Notes under the pieces: model-generated
Told to the model about the DNA's origin: nothing
Database searches by the model: none
The model's input: only the letters and a program-made list of their open reading frames with translations
Source of the DNA: an uncultured Sphingomonadaceae bacterium
GTDB lineage: Bacteria; Pseudomonadota; Alphaproteobacteria; Sphingomonadales; Sphingomonadaceae
Assembly: GCA_947499975.1 (NCBI GenBank)
Contig: CANMQE010000001.1
Coordinates: 1,302,001-1,366,000, forward strand
DNA: 64,000 nucleotides
Direction: 5' to 3'
Program-made: the position numbers and the translations under genes
In this document: positions 50,991-64,000 of the stretch, piece after piece
How positions within the stretch are numbered: position 1 is the stretch's first letter
How the letters are laid out: every line of letters begins with the position of its first letter

Positions 50991-52261
50991 GGCAATTTCG
51001 CTTTCTCGAAGCCCTTCCAGCAGGCATCGTAATCGGGTTGGAGAAGTCCGCCGTTCATGGCGAATTCGGTGGTCTGGATAACGGCGCGGCCTTCGAACAT
51101 GAAGGCCAGCGTGTCTTCGATCTTCACCGGCGCGAGGTCCGCTTCCATCGCCTTGCGCGTGCTTTGCGCATCGGGACCGTGGCCGTTGAACTGGTTGTGC
51201 AGCGATGCACCGCCCGGAGCAAAACCGCCACCTTCCTTGGCATCGTAGACACCGTGGATCAGCCCCATGAACTCGCTCATCACGTTGCGGTGGAACCACG
51301 GCGGACGGAAAGTGTCTTCGGCCACCATCCAGCGCGGGGGGAAGATCACGAAATCGCAATTGGCAGTGCCCGGCGTTTCCGACGGGCTGGTAAGCACGGT
51401 GAAGATGGAGGGGTCCGGGTGATCGAAGCTGACCGTGCCCATCGTGTTGAAACGCGCCAGATCATAACGGCACGGCGCTGAATTGCCGTGCCATGCCACC
51501 ACGTCAAACGGGGAATGATCGATCGTGGTGGTCCACATGTGCCCGTTGAATTTCTGTACGATCTCGAAGCTGTCGTCCCGATCCTCGAACCAGGCCACCG
51601 GCGTTTCGAAATCACGCGGATTGGCCAGCCCGTTGGCGCCGATGGGCCCAAGGTCGGGCAGGCGGAATGGCGTGCCGAAATTCTCGCAAACGTATCCGCG
51701 CGACGGCCCGTCGATCTCGACCCGGAACCGCATTCCCGCCGGGATCAACGCGATAGAGCCGGGGCCAATGTCCATGCGGCCCAGCTCCGTCACGATAAGC
51801 AGATTGCCCTGCTGCGGCACGATCAGCATTTCGCCATCGCTGTTCTGGAAAGCGCGGGCGTTCATACTGGTGGTGGCAGCATAGAGATGGATGCCGATGC
51901 CACTGGCGGATGGCTCGCCATTGCCGCCGTAGGTCACCAGTCCATCGACGAAATCGACCTGGCCTTCCGGCATTTTCAGCGGATTCCAGCGCAGGCGGTT
52001 GGGGGTCGTATGGCTGCCATCGGGAGCCTTCAGGCGCGCCGCCCCGGCATAGGGTTGGAAAGCCCCGTGCGCGGTGGTGGGGCGCATGCGATAGAGCCAG
52101 CTACGACGATTTTCGTGGCGGGGTGCGGTGAAGGCGGAGGTGCTGAACTGTTCTGCATACAGGCCGAACGCGGGCTGCTGCGGACTGTTGCGCCCTTCCG
52201 GCAGCGCACCGTCGACCGCCTGGGTGGCGAAGTGGTTGAGAAATCCCGTCTGATATTGCAT
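50987..52261 (-). CDS. hmgA: Homogentisate 1,2-dioxygenase
   Basis: HmgA opens the ring of homogentisate with iron(II) and oxygen to maleylacetoacetate. The 424-residue protein has the N-terminal [26 protein letters not shown] block, the iron-ligand region [18 protein letters not shown] (histidine and glutamate) and [15 protein letters not shown] (histidine). ATG 52261 is preferred over the GTG just upstream. It is the first gene of the hmgA-fahA operon and diverges from maiA across a 102-base region with inverted repeats. Confidence 0.97.
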   Translation of the reverse strand: MQYQTGFLNHFATQAVDGALPEGRNSPQQPAFGLYAEQFSTSAFTAPRHENRRSWLYRMRPTTAHGAFQPYAGAARLKAPDGSHTTPNRLRWNPLKMPEGQVDFVDGLVTYGGNGEPSASGIGIHLYAATTSMNARAFQNSDGEMLIVPQQGNLLIVTELGRMDIGPGSIALIPAGMRFRVEIDGPSRGYVCENFGTPFRLPDLGPIGANGLANPRDFETPVAWFEDRDDSFEIVQKFNGHMWTTTIDHSPFDVVAWHGNSAPCRYDLARFNTMGTVSFDHPDPSIFTVLTSPSETPGTANCDFVIFPPRWMVAEDTFRPPWFHRNVMSEFMGLIHGVYDAKEGGGFAPGGASLHNQFNGHGPDAQSTRKAMEADLAPVKIEDTLAFMFEGRAVIQTTEFAMNGGLLQPDYDACWKGFEKAKLP

Positions 52262-52267
52262 CACTTA

Positions 52268-52334
52268 GTCTCACCTGAAACTTCTTTTCAGGCTCAATGC
52301 CTCGCTTCGCGCGTATGATCAATGTTCGTGAGAC
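52268..52334. promoter_or_regulatory. Candidate operators in the hmgA/maiA divergent promoter
   Basis: GTCTCAC (52268-52274) and its inverted copy GTGAGAC (52328-52334) lie at opposite edges of the gap, 53 bases apart. Next to the left copy is the inverted repeat CCTGAAA / TTTCAGG (52274-52292). A regulator binding both sites could control hmgA-fahA and maiA together. No regulator gene is adjacent. Confidence 0.45.
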
Positions 52335-52363
52335 AATAACGACCGAAACCGCAGGAGGTGCCG

Positions 52364-52996
52364 ATGAAGCTTTATGGATATTGGCGGAGCTCGACTAGCT
52401 ACCGCCTTCGATGCGCGCTGGAACTGAAGGGGCTGAATTACGAGCAGGATCCGGTGAACCTGCTGGAGAGCGCGCAGAAGGGCGAGGCTTTCACCTCGCG
52501 CAATCCCTTCGCTTCTGTTCCCATGCTGGAATACGATCACCGCGACCGCGCGCAGAGCATGGCGATCATCGAATGGCTGGACGAACGCTTTGCCGATACG
52601 CCCCTGTTGCCGATGCAGACGGAAGACCGCTTCACCGCGCGTGAACTGACCTATGCGATTGCAACGGAACTGCACGCGCCGCTTAATCTGCCCGTGCTGA
52701 GATATCTGAAGAACGAACTTGGCCATTCGCAGGACGAGATCGATATTTGGTATCGGCACTGGCTGGAGAAGACCCTGGTGCCGGTGGAAAAGCGCCTCGA
52801 ACAGCTGGGCACGGGCGATTTCCTGTTCGACGGTCCGGGCATGTTTGAAACGGTACTGATCCCGCAACTCTACAACGCGCGCCGCTTTGAATACGACCTG
52901 TCCTCCTCACCCCGAATGGTGGCGATGGAACAGGCGTGTCTTGCCTTGCCCGCCTTCCAGCGGGCCCATCCGGACAATCAGCCCGACGCATCGTGA
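52364..52996 (+). CDS. maiA: Maleylacetoacetate isomerase (zeta-class GST)
   Basis: MaiA isomerises maleylacetoacetate to fumarylacetoacetate using glutathione. The 210-residue protein has the zeta-GST start LYGYWRSSTSYRLRCALELKGL, where the SSTSYR segment holds the catalytic serine, the thioredoxin-fold PVLEYDHRDRAQSM region and the C-terminal QLYNARRFEYDLSSSPRMV helix. The AGGAGG ribosome-binding site is close to the ATG (5 bases). With divergent hmgA-fahA it completes the lower homogentisate pathway. Confidence 0.95.
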   Translation: MKLYGYWRSSTSYRLRCALELKGLNYEQDPVNLLESAQKGEAFTSRNPFASVPMLEYDHRDRAQSMAIIEWLDERFADTPLLPMQTEDRFTARELTYAIATELHAPLNLPVLRYLKNELGHSQDEIDIWYRHWLEKTLVPVEKRLEQLGTGDFLFDGPGMFETVLIPQLYNARRFEYDLSSSPRMVAMEQACLALPAFQRAHPDNQPDAS

Positions 52997-53057
52997 AATG
53001 CCGCCTTGCCCGCTATTGCGCACGGACTAGATTGAGCGGCGAAGGAGAGTTTTTGAC

Positions 53058-54986
<1,929 letters not shown>

Positions 54987-55004
54987 CCGCCCCCGACCCG
55001 CATC

Positions 55005-56780
55005 CTAGTGCATGTGCGGCGTTTGCGCGCCGCGCGGCACGCGGATGTTGTTCACCAAGGTGCGTATCTCGGCAGGGGGCGCCTGCGTCAACGCCGCCAC
55101 GCCGATTGCCACGGCGAAGTTGAGCACCATGCCCACCACGCCGATCCCCTCGGGTGAAATGCCCAGCAGCCAGTTCGCTTCCACGTTGGCGGCGGGCGCC
55201 CACAGCTTGAACCAGGCGATATAGAGGAAGGTGAAAACAAGCCCGGTCACCATGCCGGCAATCGCGCCTTCCCTGTTCATCCGCATGGAGAAGATGCCCA
55301 TGAAGATCGCCGGGAACAGGCTGGCGGCGGCAAGACCGAAAGCAAAGGCCACCACCTGCGCTACCCAGCCAGGCGGATAGATGCCGAGATAGCCTGCCAC
55401 CACGATGGCCGCGGTCGCCGCGATGCGCGCCGCGCGCAATTCCCCTTTCTCGGTAATGCCGGGCCGGAAGGTCTTCTTCAGCAGATCGTGGCTGACGCTG
55501 GAGGATATCACCAGCAACAGCCCCGCCGCCGTCGACAGCGCCGCTGCCAATCCACCTGCCGCCACCAGCGCAATTACCCAGCCGGGCAGGTTGGCAATCT
55601 CTGGATTGGCCAGCACCATGATGTCGCGGTCGACATAAACCTCGTTCGCATTGTCGGTGGCGGCGTTTTCCAGCACGCGCTCTCCCGATGCGCCCTCGCC
55701 GCTTTCGCTGAACACGGGCGCGCCTTCGAAGGCGTCTCCCGGCCTGTATTGCATCCGCCCGTCGCCGTTCTTGTCGCGCCAGGCGATCAGGTCGTTCGCT
55801 TCCCAGTTGGTGAACCATTCGGGCGCATTGTCATAGCTCTGCTCGTTCACCGTCTCGATGAAATTGAGGCGCGCAAAAGCGCCGACAGGGCCGGCAGTGA
55901 CATACAGGAGGGCGATGAACAGCAGCGCCCAGCCCGCCGATTTGCGCGCGTCGGACGCCTTGGGCACGGTGAAGAAGCGCACGATCACATGCGGCAGGCC
56001 CGCGGTCCCCACCATCAGCGCCATCGTGATGCAGAAGATGTCTATCGTGGATTTGGAGCCATCGGTATAAGCAGCAAAGCCAAGATCGGTCAGCACCAGG
56101 TCCAGCTTCTGCAGCACGAACAGCCCGCTGCCATCGTTCACCTCGCTGCCCAGCCCCAGCGCCGGAACGGGATTGCCGGTAATCAGGAAGCTGATGAAGA
56201 AGGCAGGCACCATGTAGGCGAAGATCAGCACGCAATATTGCGCAACTTGCGTGTAGGTGATGCCCTTCATCCCGCCCAGCACGGCATAGATGAAAACGAT
56301 GCCCATGCCGATGATCACGCCCCACAGGATCGGCACATCCAGGAAACGGCTGAACACGATGCCGACGCCGCGCATCTGCCCGGCGATATAGGTGAAGCTG
56401 ATGAAGATCAGGCAGATCACGGCCACCACGCGCGCGGCCTTGGAATAGTATCGCGTACCGATAAAATCGGGCACGGTGAACTCGCCGAACTTGCGCAGAT
56501 ACGGAGCCAGCAGCAGCGCCAGCAGAACATATCCGCCGGTCCATCCCATCAGGTAGACGCTGCCGTCGTAGCCGAGGAAGGCAATCAGGCCCGCCATGGA
56601 GATGAAGCTGGCCGCGCTCATCCAGTCGGCAGCGGTGGCCATGCCGTTCACCACCGGGTTCACCCCGCCGCCAGCGACGTAGAATTCCGATGTCGACCCG
56701 GCCCGGCTCCAGATGGCGATGGCGATGTAGAGCGCGAAGCTCAGCCCGACGAAAATATAGATCAGCGTCTGCGTTTCCAT
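55005..56780 (-). CDS. Sodium:solute symporter, large subunit (VC_2705-type, acetate/short-chain acid type)
   Basis: The 591-residue protein has about 13 membrane helices of the solute:sodium symporter (SSS) family, with GGGVNPVVNGMATAADWMSAASFISMAGLIAFLGYDG and a long periplasmic insert (about 325-390). SSS members of this length with a DUF4212 small subunit form the VC_2705-type transporters, related to the acetate permease ActP. The adjacent convergent acs gene suggests acetate or a related short acid as substrate. The small subunit is encoded 9 bases upstream. Confidence 0.88.
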   Translation of the reverse strand: METQTLIYIFVGLSFALYIAIAIWSRAGSTSEFYVAGGGVNPVVNGMATAADWMSAASFISMAGLIAFLGYDGSVYLMGWTGGYVLLALLLAPYLRKFGEFTVPDFIGTRYYSKAARVVAVICLIFISFTYIAGQMRGVGIVFSRFLDVPILWGVIIGMGIVFIYAVLGGMKGITYTQVAQYCVLIFAYMVPAFFISFLITGNPVPALGLGSEVNDGSGLFVLQKLDLVLTDLGFAAYTDGSKSTIDIFCITMALMVGTAGLPHVIVRFFTVPKASDARKSAGWALLFIALLYVTAGPVGAFARLNFIETVNEQSYDNAPEWFTNWEANDLIAWRDKNGDGRMQYRPGDAFEGAPVFSESGEGASGERVLENAATDNANEVYVDRDIMVLANPEIANLPGWVIALVAAGGLAAALSTAAGLLLVISSSVSHDLLKKTFRPGITEKGELRAARIAATAAIVVAGYLGIYPPGWVAQVVAFAFGLAAASLFPAIFMGIFSMRMNREGAIAGMVTGLVFTFLYIAWFKLWAPAANVEANWLLGISPEGIGVVGMVLNFAVAIGVAALTQAPPAEIRTLVNNIRVPRGAQTPHMH

Positions 56781-56789
56781 GCCGCCGCC

Positions 56790-57083
56790 TCAGCTATCGT
56801 CGTCGTCGTCGAGATCGAACTTGCGCTCGATCCGGTGCATGGCGACCACGTAGATCGCGATCAGTATCAGGAATACGTAGATTGAACCCTGCTGCGCGAA
56901 CCAGAAGCCAAGCGGGTATCCGCCAAGGCTGAACTGGTCGAGGAAATCGCGAAAGATGATGCCCGCCCCGAACGAGACGGCAAACCATATGCTCATCAAC
57001 ACGCAAAGCAGGCGGATATTGGCGCGCCAATAGGCTTTCTGGCTGGCAGCCACCTTATCGTCGCGGGTTTCCTCGCTCTCCAT
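56790..57083 (-). CDS. DUF4212 small subunit of the sodium/solute symporter
   Basis: The 97-residue protein has two membrane helices (about 25-47 and 64-86) and the DUF4212 pattern AYWRANIRLLCVLMSIWFAVSFGAGIIF and YPLGFWFAQQGSIYVFLILIAIYV. It ends in an acidic tail of several aspartates. The family pairs with the large SSS subunit that follows 9 bases downstream, and it may help transport or assembly. The 179-base gap upstream should contain the operon's promoter. Confidence 0.9.
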   Translation of the reverse strand: MESEETRDDKVAASQKAYWRANIRLLCVLMSIWFAVSFGAGIIFRDFLDQFSLGGYPLGFWFAQQGSIYVFLILIAIYVVAMHRIERKFDLDDDDDS

Positions 57084-57262
57084 GCTTCCCTCCCCCTCAT
57101 GCCGGTGGCCGGCGTTTGCGCCATGCTATCGCATCAGCCAGCATTTCGAAACAAGAGGCAACGCGCGGACAATCAGAGTATAAAGCGCCGGATCAGATTC
57201 CATAGCTGGCCCTTGGGTGGCGAGCGCTGTCGTGGGGTTCCGCTTCAAGCGGCGCAGCCTGC

Positions 57263-57961
57263 CTACCCGGCAATGTCTTCCAGCGCCGTTCGGTCGATGA
57301 TCTCAACCGAGCGGCGGGTTGGCAATTCGATCACGCCATCGCGTTTCAGCATGGTCATCTGGCGGCTGACCGTCTCTATAGTCAGGCCCAGCACATCGGC
57401 CACCTGCTGCCTGGAAAACGGCAGTTCGAACCGCCGCAGCGATGCCTCGGACGGTGTTTCGCATCCGCCCTCCACCAGCCTGTCCGACATTTCGAGCAGG
57501 AACGTCGCCACCTTTTCCCGCGCGCTCTTGCGCGACAGCAGCACCATCCACTTGCGCGTGCGGTCCAGCTCCCCCAGCGTGCGCTCCAGCAGCTTGTGTT
57601 CCAACCCCGGATGCTCGCTGGCGAAGCGATCGAAATCCGCCCGGGCGAACACGCACACCCGCGCGGCGGTTAGCGCGGTGACCGAATGGCCGGCAGCGCC
57701 CGCAAACGGGCGACCGATGAAATCGGCGGGATAGACGACGCCCACGATCTGTTCGCGCCCGTCCTCGGTAGAGGAAGACAGTTTCAGCACCCCCTCGATC
57801 ACGTTGGCAACCAGCACCGACTCGTCGCCTTCCCAGATCAGCGATTCGCCCGGCTCCAGGTTGCGGCGACGGCCCAGCGTGTTGAGAACGGCGAGCTCAT
57901 CACCGGTCAGCCCGGCGCAGATCGCGCGATTGCGTACGATACAGGTGTCACAGGCAGCCAT
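57263..57961 (-). CDS. Crp/Fnr-family regulator, FnrL-like with Fe-S cysteines
   Basis: The 232-residue protein has a cyclic-nucleotide-binding-type sensor domain and a C-terminal Crp helix-turn-helix (LPFSRQQVADVLGLTIETVSRQMTMLKRDG). Four cysteines at 4, 7, 15 and 103 match the [4Fe-4S] ligands of oxygen-sensing Fnr/FnrL proteins. It should therefore control microaerobic respiration and heme genes. ATG 57961 is used, although a GTG at 57979 would only add six residues. It follows the symporter operon on the same strand after 179 bases and diverges from the TonB-dependent receptor. Confidence 0.9.
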   Translation of the reverse strand: MAACDTCIVRNRAICAGLTGDELAVLNTLGRRRNLEPGESLIWEGDESVLVANVIEGVLKLSSSTEDGREQIVGVVYPADFIGRPFAGAAGHSVTALTAARVCVFARADFDRFASEHPGLEHKLLERTLGELDRTRKWMVLLSRKSAREKVATFLLEMSDRLVEGGCETPSEASLRRFELPFSRQQVADVLGLTIETVSRQMTMLKRDGVIELPTRRSVEIIDRTALEDIAG

Positions 57962-58172
57962 GGTCCCTTGCGCTACCACTCGGGCGCGCCGCGCTCAATC
58001 ACGGAAGCCTCCGGGCATGGTCCATCACCCCCTTTCGCTGCCCGTCGCCTGCCTGGGGCCAGCAGCGTCATCAAAGTGACTTTCGTGCGTAACGAGGCAG
58101 TCACCGAACCGACCAATCGATGTCACAACCGGCCTCTAGCGGACCCTTCGACACCTGGATCGGAGATTACTC

Positions 58173-61067
58173 ATGAACACCGCCCGCTTGCTTGGCACCG
58201 CCAGCATTGCAGCCCTCGCCCTTTGCGCAAGCCCTGCCATCGCCGGAGACGTCACCGGCGTGGTGATCGACGAGACCGATACCGTGGCGCTGCAAGCCGC
58301 CGTCGTGCGGATCCCGGAACTGAACCGCTCTGTCACGACGGAGCGCGACGGCTCTTTCCGCCTCGTCGACATTCCGGCAGGCACCTGGACGATCGAGGCC
58401 CGCTTCGTCGGCGTGCCTACCGAGACCCAGACCGTGGAAGTGGAAGAGACGGGCACCGTCACCGCCAATTTCCTGCTCGGCGGCGAAAACGCTGCGAGCA
58501 TTCTGGTCTACGGCCAGCTTGCCAACCAGTCGAACGCGCTTTCCCGCGAATATGCCAGCGACACCATCATCGACGTGCTGACGCGCGATGCCATCGGCCA
58601 GTTTCCCGATCAGAACGTGGCCGAGAGCCTGCGCCGCCTGCCCGGCGTGAACGTGCTGAACGATCAGGGCGAAGGCCGGTTCGTGGCCGTGCGCGGGCTC
58701 GATCCCAGCCTGAACGCCACCTCCGTCAACGGCGTTCGCCTGCCTTCGCCCGAGGGTGACATCCGCGCCGTGGCGCTGGACGTCGTGGCAAGCGACATCA
58801 TCGAGAGCATCGAGGTCCACAAGTCGCTGACGCCGGACATGGATGCCGACACCATCGGCGCCAGCATCGAGATCAACACCGTTTCCGCCTTTGACCGTCG
58901 CGGCAATTTCATCACCCTGTCGGCAGAGGGCAGCTATAACGAATACTCCGAGGAACTGCGACCCAAGGCCAGCGTGAACTTCGCCTATCGGCTGGCGGAC
59001 AACCTCGGCGTGTCCGGCGGCCTCAGCTATTACAACCGCTTCTTCGAGAGCGACAATATCGAGGCCGATGGCTGGGAACTGGACGATGGCCTCGTCTATG
59101 CCGAGGAAGTGCAGTATCGCGATTACGACGTGGAGCGGGAGCGTATCTCTGCCTCGCTCGGCTTCGATCTGCGCGCATCGGACAGCACCGAACTCTACGT
59201 GCGCGGCCTCTATTCCCGGTTCGACGATCAGGAATACCGCCGTCGCACGACCTTCGATCTCGGCGATGCGTTCGTCACCGGCGATGGCACCAGCGTAACC
59301 TATTCCGACGCCGATCCGGCCGATCCGGCGGAAGAATACGCGATCACGGTGGAGCGCGACGTGAAGGACCGCTTCGAACGGCAGGAGATCTACTCCCTCA
59401 GCCTGGGCGGCGAAACGGTGACGGGGCCGTGGACCATCGAATACATGGCCAGCTGGGCACAGAGCAGCGAGCGGGAAGACGGCAGCGTCGATCCCGCGCA
59501 GTTCGAACGCGAGTTCGAGGCCGACGGGCTGGTGACTGCAATCGACTATGCCAACGAGCGCGTCCCGATGTATTCGGTAAGCGGGGTGGACGATTTCTTC
59601 GATCCTGCAACCTATGAACTGAACGATATCGAGTTCACCGACCTTTCCGATGCCGAGGATACGGAATATTCGGCGCGGCTGGATGTGGGGCGCGAATTCG
59701 CGATGGATGGCGGGGTCTTCACCGTCCAGACAGGCGCAAAAGGCCGCTGGCGCGAAAAGAGCTATGACGCGGAAATCCGCTTCTACGAACGCGACGGTGT
59801 CACCCTGGCTGACGTGCTGGGAGAACAGACCTACACGCTGCTGGAGATCGGCCCGGTCGCCAGCTATTCCGGCGCGACGGACCTATTCTTCGACAACTTC
59901 TCCAGCTTCGAATTGCAGGAAGCAGACAGCGCTTTCGACAGCGCCGTGGAAGATTACAACATCACCGAAGACATCTATGCCGCCTATCTGCTGGGTCGCT
60001 GGGAAAGCGACACGCTGACCGTGATCGGCGGCGTTCGCTACGAACACACGCAGACCGACATTCTTGGCAATTACACGCTGCTGGTGGAGGAAGACGGCAC
60101 CCTGCCCGATGGCTCCATCGCCAGCGACGATACCGTGATCGCCACCCCGCAGACCACGCCCAGCAATTACGGTTTCTTCCTGCCCAGCCTCAACGTGCGG
60201 TTCGAGCCGGTGGACGACCTGGTGCTGCGCGCCGCGGGTTATCGCAGCCTGGTGCGCCCCGGCTTCTCCAAGATCGCCCCGCGTTTCGCCACCGAGCAGA
60301 ACGACGATAACGAGATCGAGGGCGAATTCGGCAACCCCAATCTCGTGCCATACGAGGCGTGGAACTTCGATGCCGGGGTGGAATATTACTTCTCGGGCAA
60401 TGGCGCGATCAGCGCAGGCCTCTTCTACAAGGATATTTCGAACTACATCGTCGACGTCGAATTCAACGCCGAGGATCTTGACGGAAACGACGCGATCGAC
60501 CCCGAGGAACGCCTTGTCTTCAACGGTATCGCCTTTGACGAGGCGGTTATCCCGCTGAACGGCGACAGTGCCGAGGTGTGGGGCATCGAACTGGGCTTTG
60601 CCATGCAATGGGATATGCTGCCAGCTCCCTTCGACGGTATCCTGACGCAGGCCAACTACACCTACACCGATGCAACGGGCGTAGTGCCTGACGGCGGGGT
60701 GGATACGCTGGGCTCCATCGGCGACACGCGCACCATCTGGCTGCCCACCACCAGCGCGCACACGCTGAACGGCGTGCTTGGCTACCAGATGGGCCCCGTC
60801 TCGCTGCGCCTCGCAGGGACATATCGCGACGATTACCTGGATGAACTGGGCGGTTCGCCGGAAGAGGATCGCCTTGTCGACAGCCACTTCCAGCTGGATG
60901 CCAGCGCCCGCTTCACCATTACCGAAGGTGTCCAGGTCTTCGTGGAGGCGATCAACCTGACCGATGCCGAATACTTTGCCTACAACACCGTGGGCGGGCG
61001 GCAGAACAACTATCAATACGAAATCTATGGCCGCACTTTCAAAGGCGGTGTGAAGGTGACTTTCTGA
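58173..61067 (+). CDS. TonB-dependent receptor, phytase-linked
   Basis: The 964-residue outer-membrane receptor has a signal peptide (MNTARLLGTASIAALALCASPAIAG), an N-terminal carboxypeptidase-regulatory-like beta domain (about 25-110), a plug domain (VAESLRRLPGVNVLNDQGEGRFVAVRGLDPSLNATSVNGVRL) and a 22-stranded barrel ending in the typical aromatic residue (GGVKVTF). It belongs to the Caulobacter/Xanthomonas receptor type with no clear TonB box visible. The phytase lipoprotein begins on the last base of its stop codon, so phytate-derived phosphate compounds are the probable ligand. CGGAG lies 8 bases before the ATG. Confidence 0.92.
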   Translation: MNTARLLGTASIAALALCASPAIAGDVTGVVIDETDTVALQAAVVRIPELNRSVTTERDGSFRLVDIPAGTWTIEARFVGVPTETQTVEVEETGTVTANFLLGGENAASILVYGQLANQSNALSREYASDTIIDVLTRDAIGQFPDQNVAESLRRLPGVNVLNDQGEGRFVAVRGLDPSLNATSVNGVRLPSPEGDIRAVALDVVASDIIESIEVHKSLTPDMDADTIGASIEINTVSAFDRRGNFITLSAEGSYNEYSEELRPKASVNFAYRLADNLGVSGGLSYYNRFFESDNIEADGWELDDGLVYAEEVQYRDYDVERERISASLGFDLRASDSTELYVRGLYSRFDDQEYRRRTTFDLGDAFVTGDGTSVTYSDADPADPAEEYAITVERDVKDRFERQEIYSLSLGGETVTGPWTIEYMASWAQSSEREDGSVDPAQFEREFEADGLVTAIDYANERVPMYSVSGVDDFFDPATYELNDIEFTDLSDAEDTEYSARLDVGREFAMDGGVFTVQTGAKGRWREKSYDAEIRFYERDGVTLADVLGEQTYTLLEIGPVASYSGATDLFFDNFSSFELQEADSAFDSAVEDYNITEDIYAAYLLGRWESDTLTVIGGVRYEHTQTDILGNYTLLVEEDGTLPDGSIASDDTVIATPQTTPSNYGFFLPSLNVRFEPVDDLVLRAAGYRSLVRPGFSKIAPRFATEQNDDNEIEGEFGNPNLVPYEAWNFDAGVEYYFSGNGAISAGLFYKDISNYIVDVEFNAEDLDGNDAIDPEERLVFNGIAFDEAVIPLNGDSAEVWGIELGFAMQWDMLPAPFDGILTQANYTYTDATGVVPDGGVDTLGSIGDTRTIWLPTTSAHTLNGVLGYQMGPVSLRLAGTYRDDYLDELGGSPEEDRLVDSHFQLDASARFTITEGVQVFVEAINLTDAEYFAYNTVGGRQNNYQYEIYGRTFKGGVKVTF

Positions 61068-62080
61068 TGCGCATGTCCATTATTGCCGCCGCCGCCCTGC
61101 TGGCTGGCTGCGCCACCACACCCACGGGCCTGCCACCCGTATCCGTTACCGCGACGGGCGAGACCCGGCCGGTGGGCACCGTCAACGAGGACGCGGCGGA
61201 CGATCCCGCGATCTGGCGCAATGCGGCAGACCCTGCACAAAGCCTGATCGTGGCGACCGACAAGAAGGCAGGGCTCTACGTCTACGGCCTGGACGGAGAG
61301 ATCCACAGCTTCACCGATGCCGGCGCGGTCAACAATGTCGATCTCGTCACGCTGGACGATGGCACCGTGTTCGTGGCGGCCAGCGACAGGATCGATCCCG
61401 TGAATTCGCATATCTCCACCTTCACGCTCGATACCGGCAGCGGCGAACTGACGCCGCTTGGCCGGATCCCCAGCGGCGCAGGCGAGGGATATGGTTTCTG
61501 CATGAGCCAGCACGGCTCGCTGAGCGCGCTGGCGGTAATCAAGGACGGCACGCTGCGCGAATACCGGATCGCGAATGTGACGCCGGGCGAAACACCGCGG
61601 GCCGAACTTGTCCGGGAAATGTCCGTGCCCAGCCAGCCCGAAGGCTGCGTCTTCGATGAACGCGACGGAACGCTCTACGTGGGCGAGGAAGTGGGCGGCA
61701 TCTGGCGGTTCCGCGATGGGGAAACCACCGGCGAACTGGTGGCCCCGATCGACAACCAGTACCTCGTGGCCGATGTTGAAGGGCTGGCCATCGCGCCGGC
61801 GGGCGTTGATGGCGGCTATTTGATAGCTTCCAGCCAGGGCGACAACGCCTATGCCGTGTTCCGCCTGCCGGATATGACACCGCTTGGCCGTTTCGCCATT
61901 GGCGCGGGCACTTTCGGCGCGGCGGAAGAGACGGACGGGATTGCGCTTAACACGGCCAGTTTCGGGCCGGACTATCCCGCGGGCCTGTTCATCGCGCAGG
62001 ACGGCGTGAATCCGCCCGACGCGCAAAATTTCAAGCTGGTCAGCTGGGCGCAGGTGCTCGCCGCCATGGGTCTGCGGTAA
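61067..62080 (+). CDS. Beta-propeller phytase lipoprotein
   Basis: Beta-propeller phytases remove phosphates from phytate in a calcium-dependent reaction. The 337-residue protein has a short lipoprotein signal (lipobox LLAGC) and the family motif DAADDPAIWRNAADPAQSLIVATDKKAGLYVY, with later blocks VNNVDL, SQPEGCVFDERDGTLYVGEE, VADVEGLAI and AEETDGIAL around the propeller. It overlaps the receptor stop by one base, so substrate hydrolysis and uptake are coupled. A general 3-phytase annotation fits; activity on other phosphate esters is possible. Confidence 0.92.
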   Translation: MRMSIIAAAALLAGCATTPTGLPPVSVTATGETRPVGTVNEDAADDPAIWRNAADPAQSLIVATDKKAGLYVYGLDGEIHSFTDAGAVNNVDLVTLDDGTVFVAASDRIDPVNSHISTFTLDTGSGELTPLGRIPSGAGEGYGFCMSQHGSLSALAVIKDGTLREYRIANVTPGETPRAELVREMSVPSQPEGCVFDERDGTLYVGEEVGGIWRFRDGETTGELVAPIDNQYLVADVEGLAIAPAGVDGGYLIASSQGDNAYAVFRLPDMTPLGRFAIGAGTFGAAEETDGIALNTASFGPDYPAGLFIAQDGVNPPDAQNFKLVSWAQVLAAMGLR

Positions 62081-62088
62081 GCCGATAC

Positions 62089-64000
<1,912 letters not shown>

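Overview
This window is about 64 kb of high-GC, densely packed chromosome. It most likely comes from an alphaproteobacterium of the order Sphingomonadales, close to Erythrobacteraceae. The reasons are the ferC-ferBA and ligAB aromatic genes of the sphingomonad type, a mitofilin-like gene beside hemD, a candidate EcfG-type stress promoter, a TonB-dependent receptor/phytase pair, and many ATGA or GTGA gene overlaps. No stretch over 300 bases lacks a gene, and I saw no tRNA, rRNA, CRISPR array, transposase or prophage gene.

Layout. 0-13 kb is mostly core: the 3' part of uvrB, a lipoprotein, a DsbD-type reductase, a UbiH-type hydroxylase, hemC-hemD-mitofilin on the minus strand, and tsaD-gpsA-flippase on the plus strand. 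A lower-GC patch (about 5.4-6.65 kb) interrupts it with a damaged-looking SpoU methyltransferase, a small membrane protein and a repeated two-part motif. 13-20.5 kb holds envelope proteins (VWA lipoprotein, two OmpA-domain proteins, a TonB-like protein), a 30-residue membrane peptide next to a membrane-anchored helix-hairpin-helix protein, a response regulator and glutaryl-CoA dehydrogenase.

20.5-40.5 kb is an aromatic-catabolism region. ferC/ferBA (ferulate side-chain removal), ligAB (protocatechuate 4,5-cleavage) and an aldehyde dehydrogenase come first. An operon of unknown substrate (LigW-like amidohydrolase, class III CoA-transferase, double OsmC protein) follows, facing an AraC regulator and an esterase. 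Next is the most interesting unit (32.9-38.8 kb): a two-subunit phenylphosphate-synthase-like kinase, an AccB-like biotin carrier, a pyruvate-carboxylase-type carboxyltransferase and a HAD phosphatase. This set matches the phosphorylate-carboxylate-dephosphorylate logic of the hydroxyphenylethanone (Hpe/Acv) routes for 4-hydroxyacetophenone and acetovanillone. It lacks its own biotin carboxylase and is followed by unusual partners: a VOC protein, a DUF3445 heme oxidase-like protein and an LprI-like protein.

40.5-64 kb holds mocA-xdhC, an MBL hydrolase, a HupE/UreJ-like membrane protein, a NodT-MacA-MacB efflux operon, a pirin, the homogentisate pathway (fahA-hmgA facing maiA), acetyl-CoA synthetase with a two-subunit sodium/solute symporter, an Fnr regulator, a TonB-dependent receptor with phytase, and an AraC regulator facing pobA, which runs off the end.

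Together the genes sketch lignin-monomer metabolism. Ferulate gives vanillin and acetyl-CoA. Hydroxyacetophenones would give 4-hydroxybenzoate or vanillate. PobA makes protocatechuate from 4-hydroxybenzoate, and LigAB opens its ring. The O-demethylase and the steps below LigAB are not in the window.
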